A program made the translations under genes and the position numbers. Shown piece by piece: positions 17,010 to 24,192 of a stretch of DNA of 35,753 bases. Under the pieces are notes generated by a model, which saw nothing but the letters and a program-made list of their open reading frames with translations, was not told the DNA's origin and ran no database searches. The DNA comes from JAAYBT01 sp964404395. Its GTDB lineage: Bacteria; Bacillota; Clostridia; Acetivibrionales; DTU013. The stretch is from NCBI GenBank assembly GCA_964404395.1, contig CAYOKA010000007.1:1-35753 (forward strand), in the 5' to 3' direction. Numbering within the stretch: the first letter of the stretch is position 1; each line of letters starts with the position of its first letter.

Positions 17010-17661
17010 ACAGTTGGCAATATGTTGGGTAAATTTTGCGGCTTAGGTCAGGTAGGATTTCCCCCGGAAGTGCTGAAATGTCACCATAATCAGCGGTTTC
17101 CCTTTAAACCTCCGGCCGCCACGTTACCGCCTGCGAAGCCTGATTACCACTTAGTCCACACTACAATCCCCAACATATTTCATTAGAACAGTCTAGGGGT
17201 TTTCCCCGACAGTCTGGTCGCTTCTTAGCCTCTTTTGCAAATATGGTTTCAAACAGCGATAATGCGCTCGTACCGGCCAGTACTCATGCATCTGATCCAT
17301 TATCCACCATACCCACTCAAGGCAGGCTACACTGTTCACAGCATCGAATGATACCGCATAACAGGTTCAATCCCTGATCGTAGTCAATGACGGTCATGCT
17401 ATGGATCGGATTTGCTTCGCACAATTCCTTTGACAAAACATAGCCCGCTTTTCTTCCACAACTCAGGGTCTCCACGGTAAAGGGGTCAACGCCTGCATGC
17501 CATTGCAGATCGCCCCTAAACCTTAACTCCCAGCATCGACCCACCACTGGGCGTAGCAAGCCGACACCAGGAACTTCATCGATATGCCCTTTAGCGGATT
17601 TTTAGGCCCGCCCTTAGAAACGCCAGTACTGACTAGAATACTGCGCCATCTTGTTTATTAG
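17010..17661 (-). ncRNA. ole: OLE RNA (Ornate, Large, Extremophilic)
   Basis: A 751-bp gap between ispA and the membrane protein gene has no credible protein gene but abundant structure on the minus strand. Examples are GTC-GGGG-AAAA-CCCC-TA-GAC (17191-17210), GGTTT/AAACC and GCTTCGC. OLE RNA is about 600 nt, occurs in anaerobic and extremophilic Firmicutes, and lies between ispA and oapA-dxs. Size, neighbours and orientation all match. The RNA binds OapA at the membrane and is linked to stress tolerance. The 5' end is set from the promoter at 17668-17673; the 3' end is approximate. I did not run a covariance search. Confidence 0.87.
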
Positions 17662-17667
17662 AATAGT

Positions 17668-17696
17668 ATTATAACATGGATTTCGAATAAATTAAA
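17668..17696 (-). promoter_or_regulatory. Extended -10 promoter of the OLE RNA
   Basis: Minus strand TGTTATAAT: a perfect TATAAT (17668-17673) with TGn in front. A weak -35 TTTAAT (17691-17696) is 17 bp upstream. It would start transcription near 17661, so the RNA can be made independently of ispA read-through. Confidence 0.6.
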
Positions 17697-17706
17697 ATGT
17701 TTTCGG

Positions 17707-18597
17707 TCAATGATCACGATTCTTCACGAACAGTGCCATTTCTCTAAGGAAGGATGCCCTATCTCCAAAGCATCCAAGTGCATTCACAGCCGTCGCGACT
17801 GCTTTTTCAAGCAATTCCCCCGCTTGCTCAACACCAAGCAATGTAACATATGTGGATTTCCCCGATTCGGCATCACCTCCGGTGGCCTTGCCCATAAGCT
17901 CCATGCTACTCTCCACATCCATAATATCATCCTTGATCTGAAAGGCCAGTCCGAGACTCTCTGCATATATCCTAAGCTGTTCGAATTCATCCTCAGCTGC
18001 TCCGCAAAGGATTGCACTTGAAAGCACAGGTGCCTTTATGAGAGCTCCGGTTTTGCATTTGTGCATAAACTCAAGGGTTTCCCGGGAAACGGCCACGCCC
18101 TCCGATTCCAAATCCACAACCTGACCGCGTATCATTCCATCCGCCCCCGAGCTTTCGGCAATTACCCTCATAGCTTCGATTTTCTCTCTTTGTCCCAAAT
18201 CATTTTTTTGCGTATAGGACAGCATCAGTTCATAAGCTTTGTTTAACAGTGCATCTCCGGCTAATATCGCCATTGCCTCGCCGAAAACCTTGTGATTCGT
18301 TGGAATTCCTCTTCTATAATCATCATTATCCATAGCAGGCAAATCATCATGTATGAGGGAATATGTATGTATCATTTCTACGGCGCATGCGTATGGCAGT
18401 ACCTCATTCTGGTCGCCGCCCAGCATTTCACACACTGCCAGCGCTAAGACAGGCCTGAGCCTTTTCCCACCGGCCATCAGGCTGTATTTCATCGCTTTAT
18501 AAACATTTGACCCAGAGCCATCATCTATGCTCAGATAGTCATCTAGCGCATTATTCACTATTTGAGTAAGCTTATCAAAGTGTTTGTTAAACTCCAT
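17707..18597 (-). CDS. ispA: Farnesyl diphosphate synthase (polyprenyl synthetase)
   Basis: Head-to-tail prenyl transferase that builds C15 (possibly C20) diphosphates from IPP and DMAPP. About 296 residues. The first aspartate-rich motif DDLPAMD (about 84-90) has the two-residue insert of bacterial short-chain enzymes, with tyrosine five residues before it, typical of farnesyl synthases. The second is DDIMD. GGKRLRP is also seen. I prefer the ATG at 18597, which has GGAGGAG just upstream; an ATG at 18609 would overlap the xseB stop (TAATG) and use that site as codons. It is co-linear with xseB. Confidence 0.94.
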   Translation of the reverse strand: MEFNKHFDKLTQIVNNALDDYLSIDDGSGSNVYKAMKYSLMAGGKRLRPVLALAVCEMLGGDQNEVLPYACAVEMIHTYSLIHDDLPAMDNDDYRRGIPTNHKVFGEAMAILAGDALLNKAYELMLSYTQKNDLGQREKIEAMRVIAESSGADGMIRGQVVDLESEGVAVSRETLEFMHKCKTGALIKAPVLSSAILCGAAEDEFEQLRIYAESLGLAFQIKDDIMDVESSMELMGKATGGDAESGKSTYVTLLGVEQAGELLEKAVATAVNALGCFGDRASFLREMALFVKNRDH

Positions 18598-18608
18598 TCT
18601 CTCCTCCA

Positions 18609-18923
18609 TTATACCGGCATTTCCTTTTCTACAATACCGTCCTCTCCTTCAATCAGCATTGTGATGCTCCGTTCCGCTTCGTCCAGCTTTTTGCTGCAGT
18701 ACTTGGTCAATTCAACACCTCTCTGGAAGCACTGAATGGATTCATCCAGCGTTAATTCGCCCTTCTCCAGCTTATTTACAATCTCCTCCAAGTCAGTTAC
18801 AGCCTGTTCAAAGGTTTCTTTTTTTTCAAGATGTTCAATTGATCCGGACTGCTCCTTTTGCTCGGTCTTCACAATTTCCTCACTTATACTAATCTGCACA
18901 CTCTTTTCCTTCATCCCACTCAT
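18609..18923 (-). CDS. xseB: Exodeoxyribonuclease VII small subunit, N-terminally extended
   Basis: 104 residues. The XseB helical domain occupies about 36-98 (TFEQAVTDLEEIVNKLEKGE, then LTLDESIQCFQRGVELTKYC). The first 35 residues are a charged Lys/Glu/Ser-rich extension not usual for this family, which is normally 70-85 residues. The start is supported by GGGGGG seven bases upstream and by the ATGA overlap with xseA. Exo VII degrades single-stranded DNA from both ends; XseB is needed for assembly with XseA. Confidence 0.94.
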   Translation of the reverse strand: MSGMKEKSVQISISEEIVKTEQKEQSGSIEHLEKKETFEQAVTDLEEIVNKLEKGELTLDESIQCFQRGVELTKYCSKKLDEAERSITMLIEGEDGIVEKEMPV

Positions 18924-20137
18924 CTTACATCCCCCCTAATATCTTCCACGGTACAATTCAGCCGTCCATCCATTAAGAACACTTCGATCCTATCTCCTAT
19001 ACGTACCGACTTTATTGATTTTACCAGAGTATCGTCCTTTTTAGATCGGATTATACTATAGCCACGAGCCAATGAATTCAGCGGACTAAGCGTGTCAAGC
19101 TTCGCAGCTAATGTAGACAGCATGCTTCTGTACTTATTATTGGCTGCCGTAAGAGCGTTCACCAGATAACGCTTTTGCACATCAAGCATCAAACGCTCCT
19201 GATAGACTTTATTATAAGGTTGCCTAAATGCAACACTATCGCCAAGCCGTTCCAATCTCATCCTATCCATGGATGTCTTTTTCAGCATGGCATTTCGCAG
19301 CCTCATTCTAAGACTATCCAGGCGATTTTCCACAACTGACCTCTCCGGCATAACCAACTCGGCAGCTGCAGAAGGCGTAGAAGCCCTCACGTCTGCTACA
19401 AAATCAGAAATGGTAAAGTCCGTCTCGTGACCAACAGCAGAAATCACCGGAATGTGTGACTCATAAATGCTCCTTGCAACAATTTCTTCATTGAAGGCCC
19501 ACAATTCCTCAAGAGAACCTCCTCCCCTTGCGATAATGATTACATCCACATTACCCAGTTGATTCAGGCGGCAGATTGCCCGGGCAATCTGGCCTGCAGC
19601 CTGATTCCCCTGAACCTGGACAGGATATACCTTTATATTGACATTATAGAATCTTCGACTGAGTACATTTATTATGTCCCTCACAACTGCACCGGTTGAT
19701 GAAGTAACCACACCGATTGCGCTCGGTATAAAGGGAAGCCTCCTTTTTCGTCTCTCGTCAAACAAACCTTCTGATAGAAGCTTTTTCTTAAGCTTCTCAA
19801 AGGCAACATGAAGAGCACCGACACCGTCAGGCTGCATTTCCTCTGCATAAAGCTGATATTGCCCATCCCGTTCAAAAACAGATATGTAGCCGCGAATGAG
19901 CACCTTCATGCCATCCTCCGGTAAAAATGCAAGGGTGGAAGCGTTGCCACGGAACATAACAGATTTTAGCACACCTTTTTCATCTTTGAGGGTGAAATAG
20001 AAATGTCCGGAGTAATGGTTCTTAAAGTTGGAAATTTCTCCCCTTACCCATAATCCGGATAAAACAATATCCTTAGAAATCAAACCTTTTATATGCTTAT
20101 TGACTTGTGAAACAGACAGAACTTTCTTGGTTGTCAT
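18920..20137 (-). CDS. xseA: Exodeoxyribonuclease VII large subunit
   Basis: 405 residues. An N-terminal OB-fold (about 5-100; LSVSQVNKHIKGLI, LWVRGEISNFK) is followed by the catalytic domain with IGVVTSSTGAVVRDI, DVIIIARGGGSLEELWAFNE and ISAVGHETDFTISDFVADVR, then a helical region and an SLNSLARGYSI-like tail (LSPLNSLARGYSIIRS). Together with XseB it degrades single-stranded DNA. It starts 5 bp after nusB, with a weak ribosome site inside the nusB end, implying coupling. Confidence 0.97.
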   Translation of the reverse strand: MTTKKVLSVSQVNKHIKGLISKDIVLSGLWVRGEISNFKNHYSGHFYFTLKDEKGVLKSVMFRGNASTLAFLPEDGMKVLIRGYISVFERDGQYQLYAEEMQPDGVGALHVAFEKLKKKLLSEGLFDERRKRRLPFIPSAIGVVTSSTGAVVRDIINVLSRRFYNVNIKVYPVQVQGNQAAGQIARAICRLNQLGNVDVIIIARGGGSLEELWAFNEEIVARSIYESHIPVISAVGHETDFTISDFVADVRASTPSAAAELVMPERSVVENRLDSLRMRLRNAMLKKTSMDRMRLERLGDSVAFRQPYNKVYQERLMLDVQKRYLVNALTAANNKYRSMLSTLAAKLDTLSPLNSLARGYSIIRSKKDDTLVKSIKSVRIGDRIEVFLMDGRLNCTVEDIRGDVR

Positions 20138-20142
20138 TATAT

Positions 20143-20571
20143 TCAGCCGCCACCATCATGTTTTTCAACAGATGAGTCCTTGTTTGGTATTTTACTCAAT
20201 ATCCCATTAACAAAAGAACCGGCGTCCTCATTGCTGTATTTTTTAGCAAGCTCCACCGCTTCGTTAACAGAAACGCTAAATGGTATGTCTTTTCTGAAGC
20301 ATATCTCATAAATACTCAATCGCATTATGCAAAGGTCAACTTTGGAAATCCTGCCGATTTTCCAGCCCCTAGAATGGGTCTCTATCAGGTTATTTACAAA
20401 CTCCAGATTTTTATGAACTCCATCAACAACATCGCTTATATAAACCTTGTCATTTTCAGAAAGTGAATTTTCTTGAAGAAAAAGCTTTTTCTGCTCTTCT
20501 ATGTTATCTTTTTGAAATTCCATCTGGTATAAGAGCTTCATTGCCATATCTCTGGAGGCTCTACGTCCCAT
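20143..20571 (-). CDS. nusB: Transcription antitermination factor NusB
   Basis: 142-residue all-helical RNA-binding factor of rRNA antitermination. It starts with GRRASRDMAMKLLYQMEFQK; conserved internal blocks are WKIGRISKVDLCIMRLSIYE and VSVNEAVELAKKYS, then FVNGILSKI. A short charged tail (NKDSSVEKHDGGG) follows. GGGAGG precedes the ATG. The nusB-xseA-xseB-ispA-dxs order is widespread in Firmicutes. Confidence 0.97.
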   Translation of the reverse strand: MGRRASRDMAMKLLYQMEFQKDNIEEQKKLFLQENSLSENDKVYISDVVDGVHKNLEFVNNLIETHSRGWKIGRISKVDLCIMRLSIYEICFRKDIPFSVSVNEAVELAKKYSNEDAGSFVNGILSKIPNKDSSVEKHDGGG

Positions 20572-20592
20572 CTGCTTTCCTCCCTTTGATCT

Positions 20593-20823
20593 CTACCGAT
20601 AAGTTCCTGGCGGCAAAACCCTGTCCAGAAGGTTCTTTATATAATCCTTGTCCTCGTGTATCCTCTTGCCAATATAATAACCCACACCTGTAAATATTGC
20701 AATAAGAAGCACTTTAAAAAATCCGATAAGTAATATAAATACAGCTATGAAAAACCCAATAACAGCACCGGCAACTTGACCCTTATGGTTTGCGCAATAT
20801 GTTAAGATTTTCTCGAAACTCAT
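20593..20823 (-). CDS. DUF2273 small membrane protein
   Basis: 76 residues with hydrophobic segments (about 15-52; GAVIGFFIAVFILLIGFFKV), then a short basic/acidic tail with VGYYIGKRIHEDKDYIKNLL. This matches DUF2273 proteins that accompany amaP and asp23 genes. Function unknown; membrane partner of the envelope-stress group is likely. GGAGGTG precedes the ATG. Confidence 0.88.
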   Translation of the reverse strand: MSFEKILTYCANHKGQVAGAVIGFFIAVFILLIGFFKVLLIAIFTGVGYYIGKRIHEDKDYIKNLLDRVLPPGTYR

Positions 20824-20835
20824 CCCAACACCTCC

Positions 20836-21396
20836 CTATTCAACCCTTGGTTTGCTGGTAATTCCCGTGTATATGCTTTCAACAACTACCCTCACCTGCT
20901 TAACCGTTATACCGGATGCATCCTCCACCGCATTCTTCACACGTCCCTGTACTTCCTCAGAAATGACCGGTATGCTCAAATCAGGCATGACTATTATGCG
21001 AACCTCTATTTCTACACCATCATCAGCTTTTTTTACCAAGGTCTTGGTTTCCTTAATGCCGTTCACTTTTCTGGAAGCATTTATCGCAATATTTTCGATA
21101 GAATTAAGAGATATTTTAATCTCTCCAATATTAGTATGTTTACTGACAGCTTTTTTATCCTTATTGCTTCTCACGCCCGATAGCAGGAAAATAATGCTCA
21201 GTACGAAAAATAATAGTGAAATGATAAAGACAACAATCCTCAGCGCGCTTGCCTCGTTTGCCAAAATGGCTTCCGAGATGCTACCCGAAATATCCACAAA
21301 GGCTTGCGGATAAATTGCGATGTACATGCCAAAGGCAGACAATATAGCCATACAAAAGGCATAAAAGGCTAACAGAACTCTGAAAAATATATTCAT
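20836..21396 (-). CDS. amaP: Alkaline-shock membrane anchor protein AmaP
   Basis: 186 residues with two N-terminal membrane helices (about 5-28 and 52-75), then a cytoplasmic domain with Asp23-like features (GEIKISLNSIENIAINASRK; VEIEVRIIVMPDLSIPVISE; VQGRVKNAVEDASGITVKQV). AmaP anchors Asp23 to the membrane in other Firmicutes. It has a possible promoter of its own (-10 TATAAT, complement of 21451-21456) behind the asp23 terminator, and heads the DUF2273-nusB run. Confidence 0.9.
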   Translation of the reverse strand: MNIFFRVLLAFYAFCMAILSAFGMYIAIYPQAFVDISGSISEAILANEASALRIVVFIISLLFFVLSIIFLLSGVRSNKDKKAVSKHTNIGEIKISLNSIENIAINASRKVNGIKETKTLVKKADDGVEIEVRIIVMPDLSIPVISEEVQGRVKNAVEDASGITVKQVRVVVESIYTGITSKPRVE

Positions 21397-21468
21397 AAAC
21401 AGACCACCTTTCGGATTATCATTGATTTACATGTTATTATTCCCATAAACATTATAGTGTATTTTCCC

Positions 21469-21494
21469 AAAAAAATAAACCCTGATGGGTTTAT
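21469..21494 (-). terminator. Rho-independent terminator of the asp23 gene
   Basis: Perfect 8-bp stem on the minus strand, ATAAACCC-ATCA-GGGTTTAT (arms 21475-21482 and 21487-21494), directly followed by seven T. It separates asp23 from amaP. Confidence 0.9.
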
Positions 21495-21526
21495 CTTTAA
21501 AGTCTGCTTTACAATATTTAACGCAA

Positions 21527-21931
21527 TTATTTGCTTTTTGTCTGTTCCTCAAGGAGCTCCCTTTTATGCTCTTTCTCGAGATTGACACCCTGTATGTGTA
21601 TGTTTACCTCAACTACATTCAGACCCGTCATATCTTCAACCGCCTGTTTAACCTTTTCTTGTATCGTCCATGCAACATCCGGTATGCGGAAGCCATATTC
21701 AACAATGATGTAAAGATCAATGGCAGCTTCCTTTTCTCCGACCTCAACCTTAACACCCTTTGAAAGATTCTTACGCCCAAGTGCCTCGGCAATACCACCG
21801 GCAATACCACCACTCATACTTGTGACCCCGGGCACTTCTATTGCAGCTATGCCGGCAATTATCGCAACAACCTCGTCAGTAATCTTGATCGTTCCTATTT
21901 CGTTAACAACACTGGGGACATTTTCATCCAT
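21527..21931 (-). CDS. Asp23/Gls24 family envelope stress protein
   Basis: 134 residues, whole length covered by the Asp23 domain: GTIKITDEVVAIIAGIAAIE, VPGVTSMSGG, KGVKVEVGEKEAAIDLYIIV, VAWTIQEKVKQAVEDMTGLN. In staphylococci Asp23 lies under the membrane via AmaP and affects cell-wall stress. It has its own likely promoter (-35 TTTACT 21983-21988, -10 TATAAT 21960-21965 on the minus strand) and terminator, so it is a monocistron beside amaP. Confidence 0.94.
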   Translation of the reverse strand: MDENVPSVVNEIGTIKITDEVVAIIAGIAAIEVPGVTSMSGGIAGGIAEALGRKNLSKGVKVEVGEKEAAIDLYIIVEYGFRIPDVAWTIQEKVKQAVEDMTGLNVVEVNIHIQGVNLEKEHKRELLEEQTKSK

Positions 21932-21959
21932 AGCCTACCTCCACCGGGTTTATTAAATT

Positions 21960-21988
21960 ATTATATCACTTTTTCATCATAAAGTAAA
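21960..21988 (-). promoter_or_regulatory. SigmaA-type promoter of the asp23 gene
   Basis: Minus strand TTTACT (21983-21988), 17-bp spacer, perfect TATAAT (21960-21965), about 30 bases before the ATG and its GGAGG site. Confidence 0.6.
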
Positions 21989-22009
21989 ACCAATCGCACT
22001 TTTCAAAAC

Positions 22010-22038
22010 AAAGCCTTGCACTTCAAAACAAAGGCTTT
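22010..22038 (-). terminator. Weak hairpin at the end of the spoIIIA operon
   Basis: Arms AAAGCCTT/AAGGCTTT (complement of 22031-22038 and 22010-22017) overlap the last codons of spoIIIAH, and GTTTTGAAAAG follows. The stem is short and the U-tract poor, so termination is only possible. Confidence 0.35.
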
Positions 22039-22610
22039 ATATGAATATCCTCGACCTGCGCATTTCCCTGTCTGATAACGATATCGGTGATTTGCGCGGC
22101 CTGTGATCTAGAAAGGCTTGGGGTTTTGACCACAATATCAACGCTTCCATCATCTGCAAACAATATGAACGTATCCTCAAATCCCATCTTGTTGATTAAC
22201 GTCTCAATTCTCATTTCCTTTTCGGAATTCTCTGTTAGCATAATCATCTTTTCGTGGGCTTCTGTGATAATCTCCTCGCTGGCATTAGCATCCTCCGTGA
22301 TTGCCTTCAGCGATTCGTTACTCTTGCTCCTGCTCTGTTCCTTATCCATTCTTGCCTGCACAAAATAATTATTTGCTATTTTGGAGGCAGTTATGTTATT
22401 TTGACCATTTGTCTCTTCTGCCAGACTAAACTCTGAACCTTCCAGACCTTCATTGTAGATTTCATTGTCTACGTATACTGCTTCTCCGAGTCTTCCTTCC
22501 ACATCCGTCGATGTGCTCCCCTGCCTGTAACTATACTGCAAATAGCCAGCTATCACAATCACAAGGACCAATGCCAAAATGACTATTTGCTTTCTCTTAA
22601 AAACCATCAT
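22023..22610 (-). CDS. spoIIIAH: Stage III sporulation protein AH (SpoIIIAH-like)
   Basis: 195 residues. One N-terminal membrane helix (about 8-28; KQIVILALVLVIVIAGYLQY) is followed by an extracytoplasmic part ending in the ring-building (EscJ-like) domain: MGFEDTFILFADDGSVDIVV, LSRSQAAQITDIVIRQGNA. In Bacillus, SpoIIIAH in the mother cell binds forespore SpoIIQ to form the feeding channel; no spoIIQ is in this window. The ATG at 22610 is chosen for the GGGGG seven bases upstream; a longer frame to 22706 lacks family sequence. Confidence 0.93.
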   Translation of the reverse strand: MMVFKRKQIVILALVLVIVIAGYLQYSYRQGSTSTDVEGRLGEAVYVDNEIYNEGLEGSEFSLAEETNGQNNITASKIANNYFVQARMDKEQSRSKSNESLKAITEDANASEEIITEAHEKMIMLTENSEKEMRIETLINKMGFEDTFILFADDGSVDIVVKTPSLSRSQAAQITDIVIRQGNAQVEDIHIKPLF

Positions 22611-22744
22611 GTCTCTGCCCCCTTTTTTTGAGTGTTCTAAAGGTAAAACAAAAAACTGCAAACAAGTTTTTCGTTTTTTGTCCCACTCAATAAATAATAT
22701 ATTCAAGTCTATTTGCGTTTATATCTCTTTTTCTGAAAACCCCC

Positions 22745-23350
22745 CTACTTTTTTCTCTGGACAACCTCAACTCTGTGCAAGGGAATATCCAGAGCTACCC
22801 TTACTGCATTTGTGATGCGCTCTCTGACCTCAATATTATCAGCGCCCTCTGCAACTACCAAAACTCCTCTTACCTCGGGCTCGTTCTTTTTCAATATCAC
22901 CGGAGCATTACCGCCATCGGAAGAATCCTCATAGGCCAGCGTACTGTCAGAATCCTCCTGCGTGATGGTTCTTGTACCACCCTCATTATCCTTTTCCAGT
23001 GTGCTACTTTGGCTCTTTCTGGTGTCAAATGCGGGAATGTTTTCTTCACTGCTATCATAGGTGATCATAACATCTACCTTCCCCACACCCTGCATTTGAG
23101 ATAAAATGGACTTCAGCTTTTCTTCCTTCGCATCAGCAGATGAACCGTCCCTTCGCAAAACCTCTGAAGTGTTTTCAGTTTTTTGCCGTTCCTGAGCCGT
23201 AACAGAAGTCCCTGATTTGTTTCCGCCGAAAAGCGCTGAACCTGCAATAATAACAATAACCCCGATAATTGCAACAATTACAGTGTTTTCAATCAACTTT
23301 TTCCTTTCCTGACCTTCAACCCATTCTTTTATGCGTTTTATGATATCCAC
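22745..23350 (-). CDS. spoIIIAG: Stage III sporulation protein AG
   Basis: 201 residues. A basic start, one membrane helix (about 22-44), a Ser/Glu-rich linker, then the ring-building domain with QMQGVGKVDVMITYDSSEE and a C-terminal EVRGVLVVAEGADNIEVRER, VALDIPLHRVEVVQRKK. SpoIIIAG forms a large ring in the mother-cell membrane channel. The start is GTG at 23350, 4 bases after the spoIIIAF stop. Confidence 0.95.
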   Translation of the reverse strand: MDIIKRIKEWVEGQERKKLIENTVIVAIIGVIVIIAGSALFGGNKSGTSVTAQERQKTENTSEVLRRDGSSADAKEEKLKSILSQMQGVGKVDVMITYDSSEENIPAFDTRKSQSSTLEKDNEGGTRTITQEDSDSTLAYEDSSDGGNAPVILKKNEPEVRGVLVVAEGADNIEVRERITNAVRVALDIPLHRVEVVQRKK

Positions 23351-23354
23351 GACC

Positions 23355-24148
23355 TCACCCCGCTTTTTTAGTAATTACAATATTCTCGCTACTGATTCCA
23401 AAAACAGCACCGATTTTTTCTTGTAATCGTTTTTTGAGTTCAGCCGGGCAATCTGTCTTAGCCGGCCGGGCTCTCATTATCTTATCTACATTGTCCACTT
23501 TTTCCACTATAATAGCTCCAATGCTTGCTGCTTTAGGAGAACCGTCCCCTTCCTTGTCCCCTTCCTTGNNNNNNNNNNNNNNNNNNNNNNNNNNNNNNNN
23601 NNNNNNNNNNNNNNNNNNNNNNNNNNNNNNNNNNNNNNNNNNNNNNNNNNNNNNNNNNNNNNNNNNNNGTCCCCTTCCTTGTCCCCTTCCTTGGGAGAAC
23701 CGTCCCCCTCTTCGTCGAGGGTGATGTATAGATATGCGCGCCTGATTATTCCGAAGTCCTCTGATTGCGTATCCTCGTTGATGATGATATCAGCTTCAGC
23801 ATCACTGACTCCCTCCACCTCTCGAGCATTATGCTCAATTTGCTCAATTATGTTTGCGCGGTAAACTTGGACGATCTGTTCAATCTGCTCCTGCTCCATG
23901 AGCTTACTGTTGTTGTCTATCTCAATTCTGCTGATCATATTGCTACCTACCGCCTGAGCGCCAACAAAGCTAAAATCCTTTCCTGACAGTTCAAGCAGGG
24001 GATTGATGATTGTAATTATCATAATAGTTCCCATTGCAATGCCTGCATACTTCTTCATCTTCCCTTTGGGCAGCAGCATTTCTATGATTACTATGAACAG
24101 TACCAGTGCTACAATATTGATTGCCCATTGCTTAATAAAATCCGCCAT
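23355..24148 (-). CDS. spoIIIAF: Stage III sporulation protein AF with in-frame KEGD repeat and assembly gap
   Basis: Two N-terminal membrane helices (about 10-24 and 34-53), then a soluble domain, as in SpoIIIAF. After EEGDGSP comes a 12-bp tandem repeat (AAG GAA GGG GAC, read KEGD) broken by 100 N at 23569-23668. On the far side the same repeat resumes, then GDGSPKAASIGAIIVEKVDN and the conserved end (KRLQEKIGAVFGISSENIVI, stop 23355-23357). The frame closes if the true gap is 2 mod 3, which fits whole repeat units; 100 N gives a false shift to a stop at 23507. The start has GGAGG four bases upstream. Confidence 0.88.
23536..23707. repeat. 12-bp minisatellite flanked by inverted copies of the REP-like motif
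   Basis: Minus strand: GGGGACGGTTCTCC, units of AAGGAAGGGGAC (two seen on each side of the gap), and a second GGGGACGGTTCTCC at the other end. The motif copies are 23536-23549 and 23693-23707. All are read in frame as GDGSP and KEGD. Confidence 0.85.
23569..23668. other. 100-N scaffold gap
   Basis: Exactly 100 unknown bases, the conventional placeholder for a gap of unknown length. It lies wholly inside the 12-bp repeat, so assembly collapse is the likely cause. Confidence 0.99.
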
Positions 24149-24192
24149 TCGACCTCCTATCCAGGGGCAAAAGCCCTATCTCAAGCTTTACC

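Noticed and set aside
17317..17559. 80-codon minus-strand open frame in the ispA-oapA gap
   Set aside because: No ribosome site or family resemblance; it lies in the middle of the OLE RNA, which is structured and non-coding.
16956..17706. Group II intron or decayed insertion sequence
   Set aside because: No reverse-transcriptase or transposase remnants and no terminal repeats; neighbours and size fit OLE RNA far better.
23507..23568. Early stop of spoIIIAF in the frame that reads through the 100 N
   Set aside because: The N-run is a placeholder; the conserved SpoIIIAF C-terminus is intact in the frame ending at 23355.
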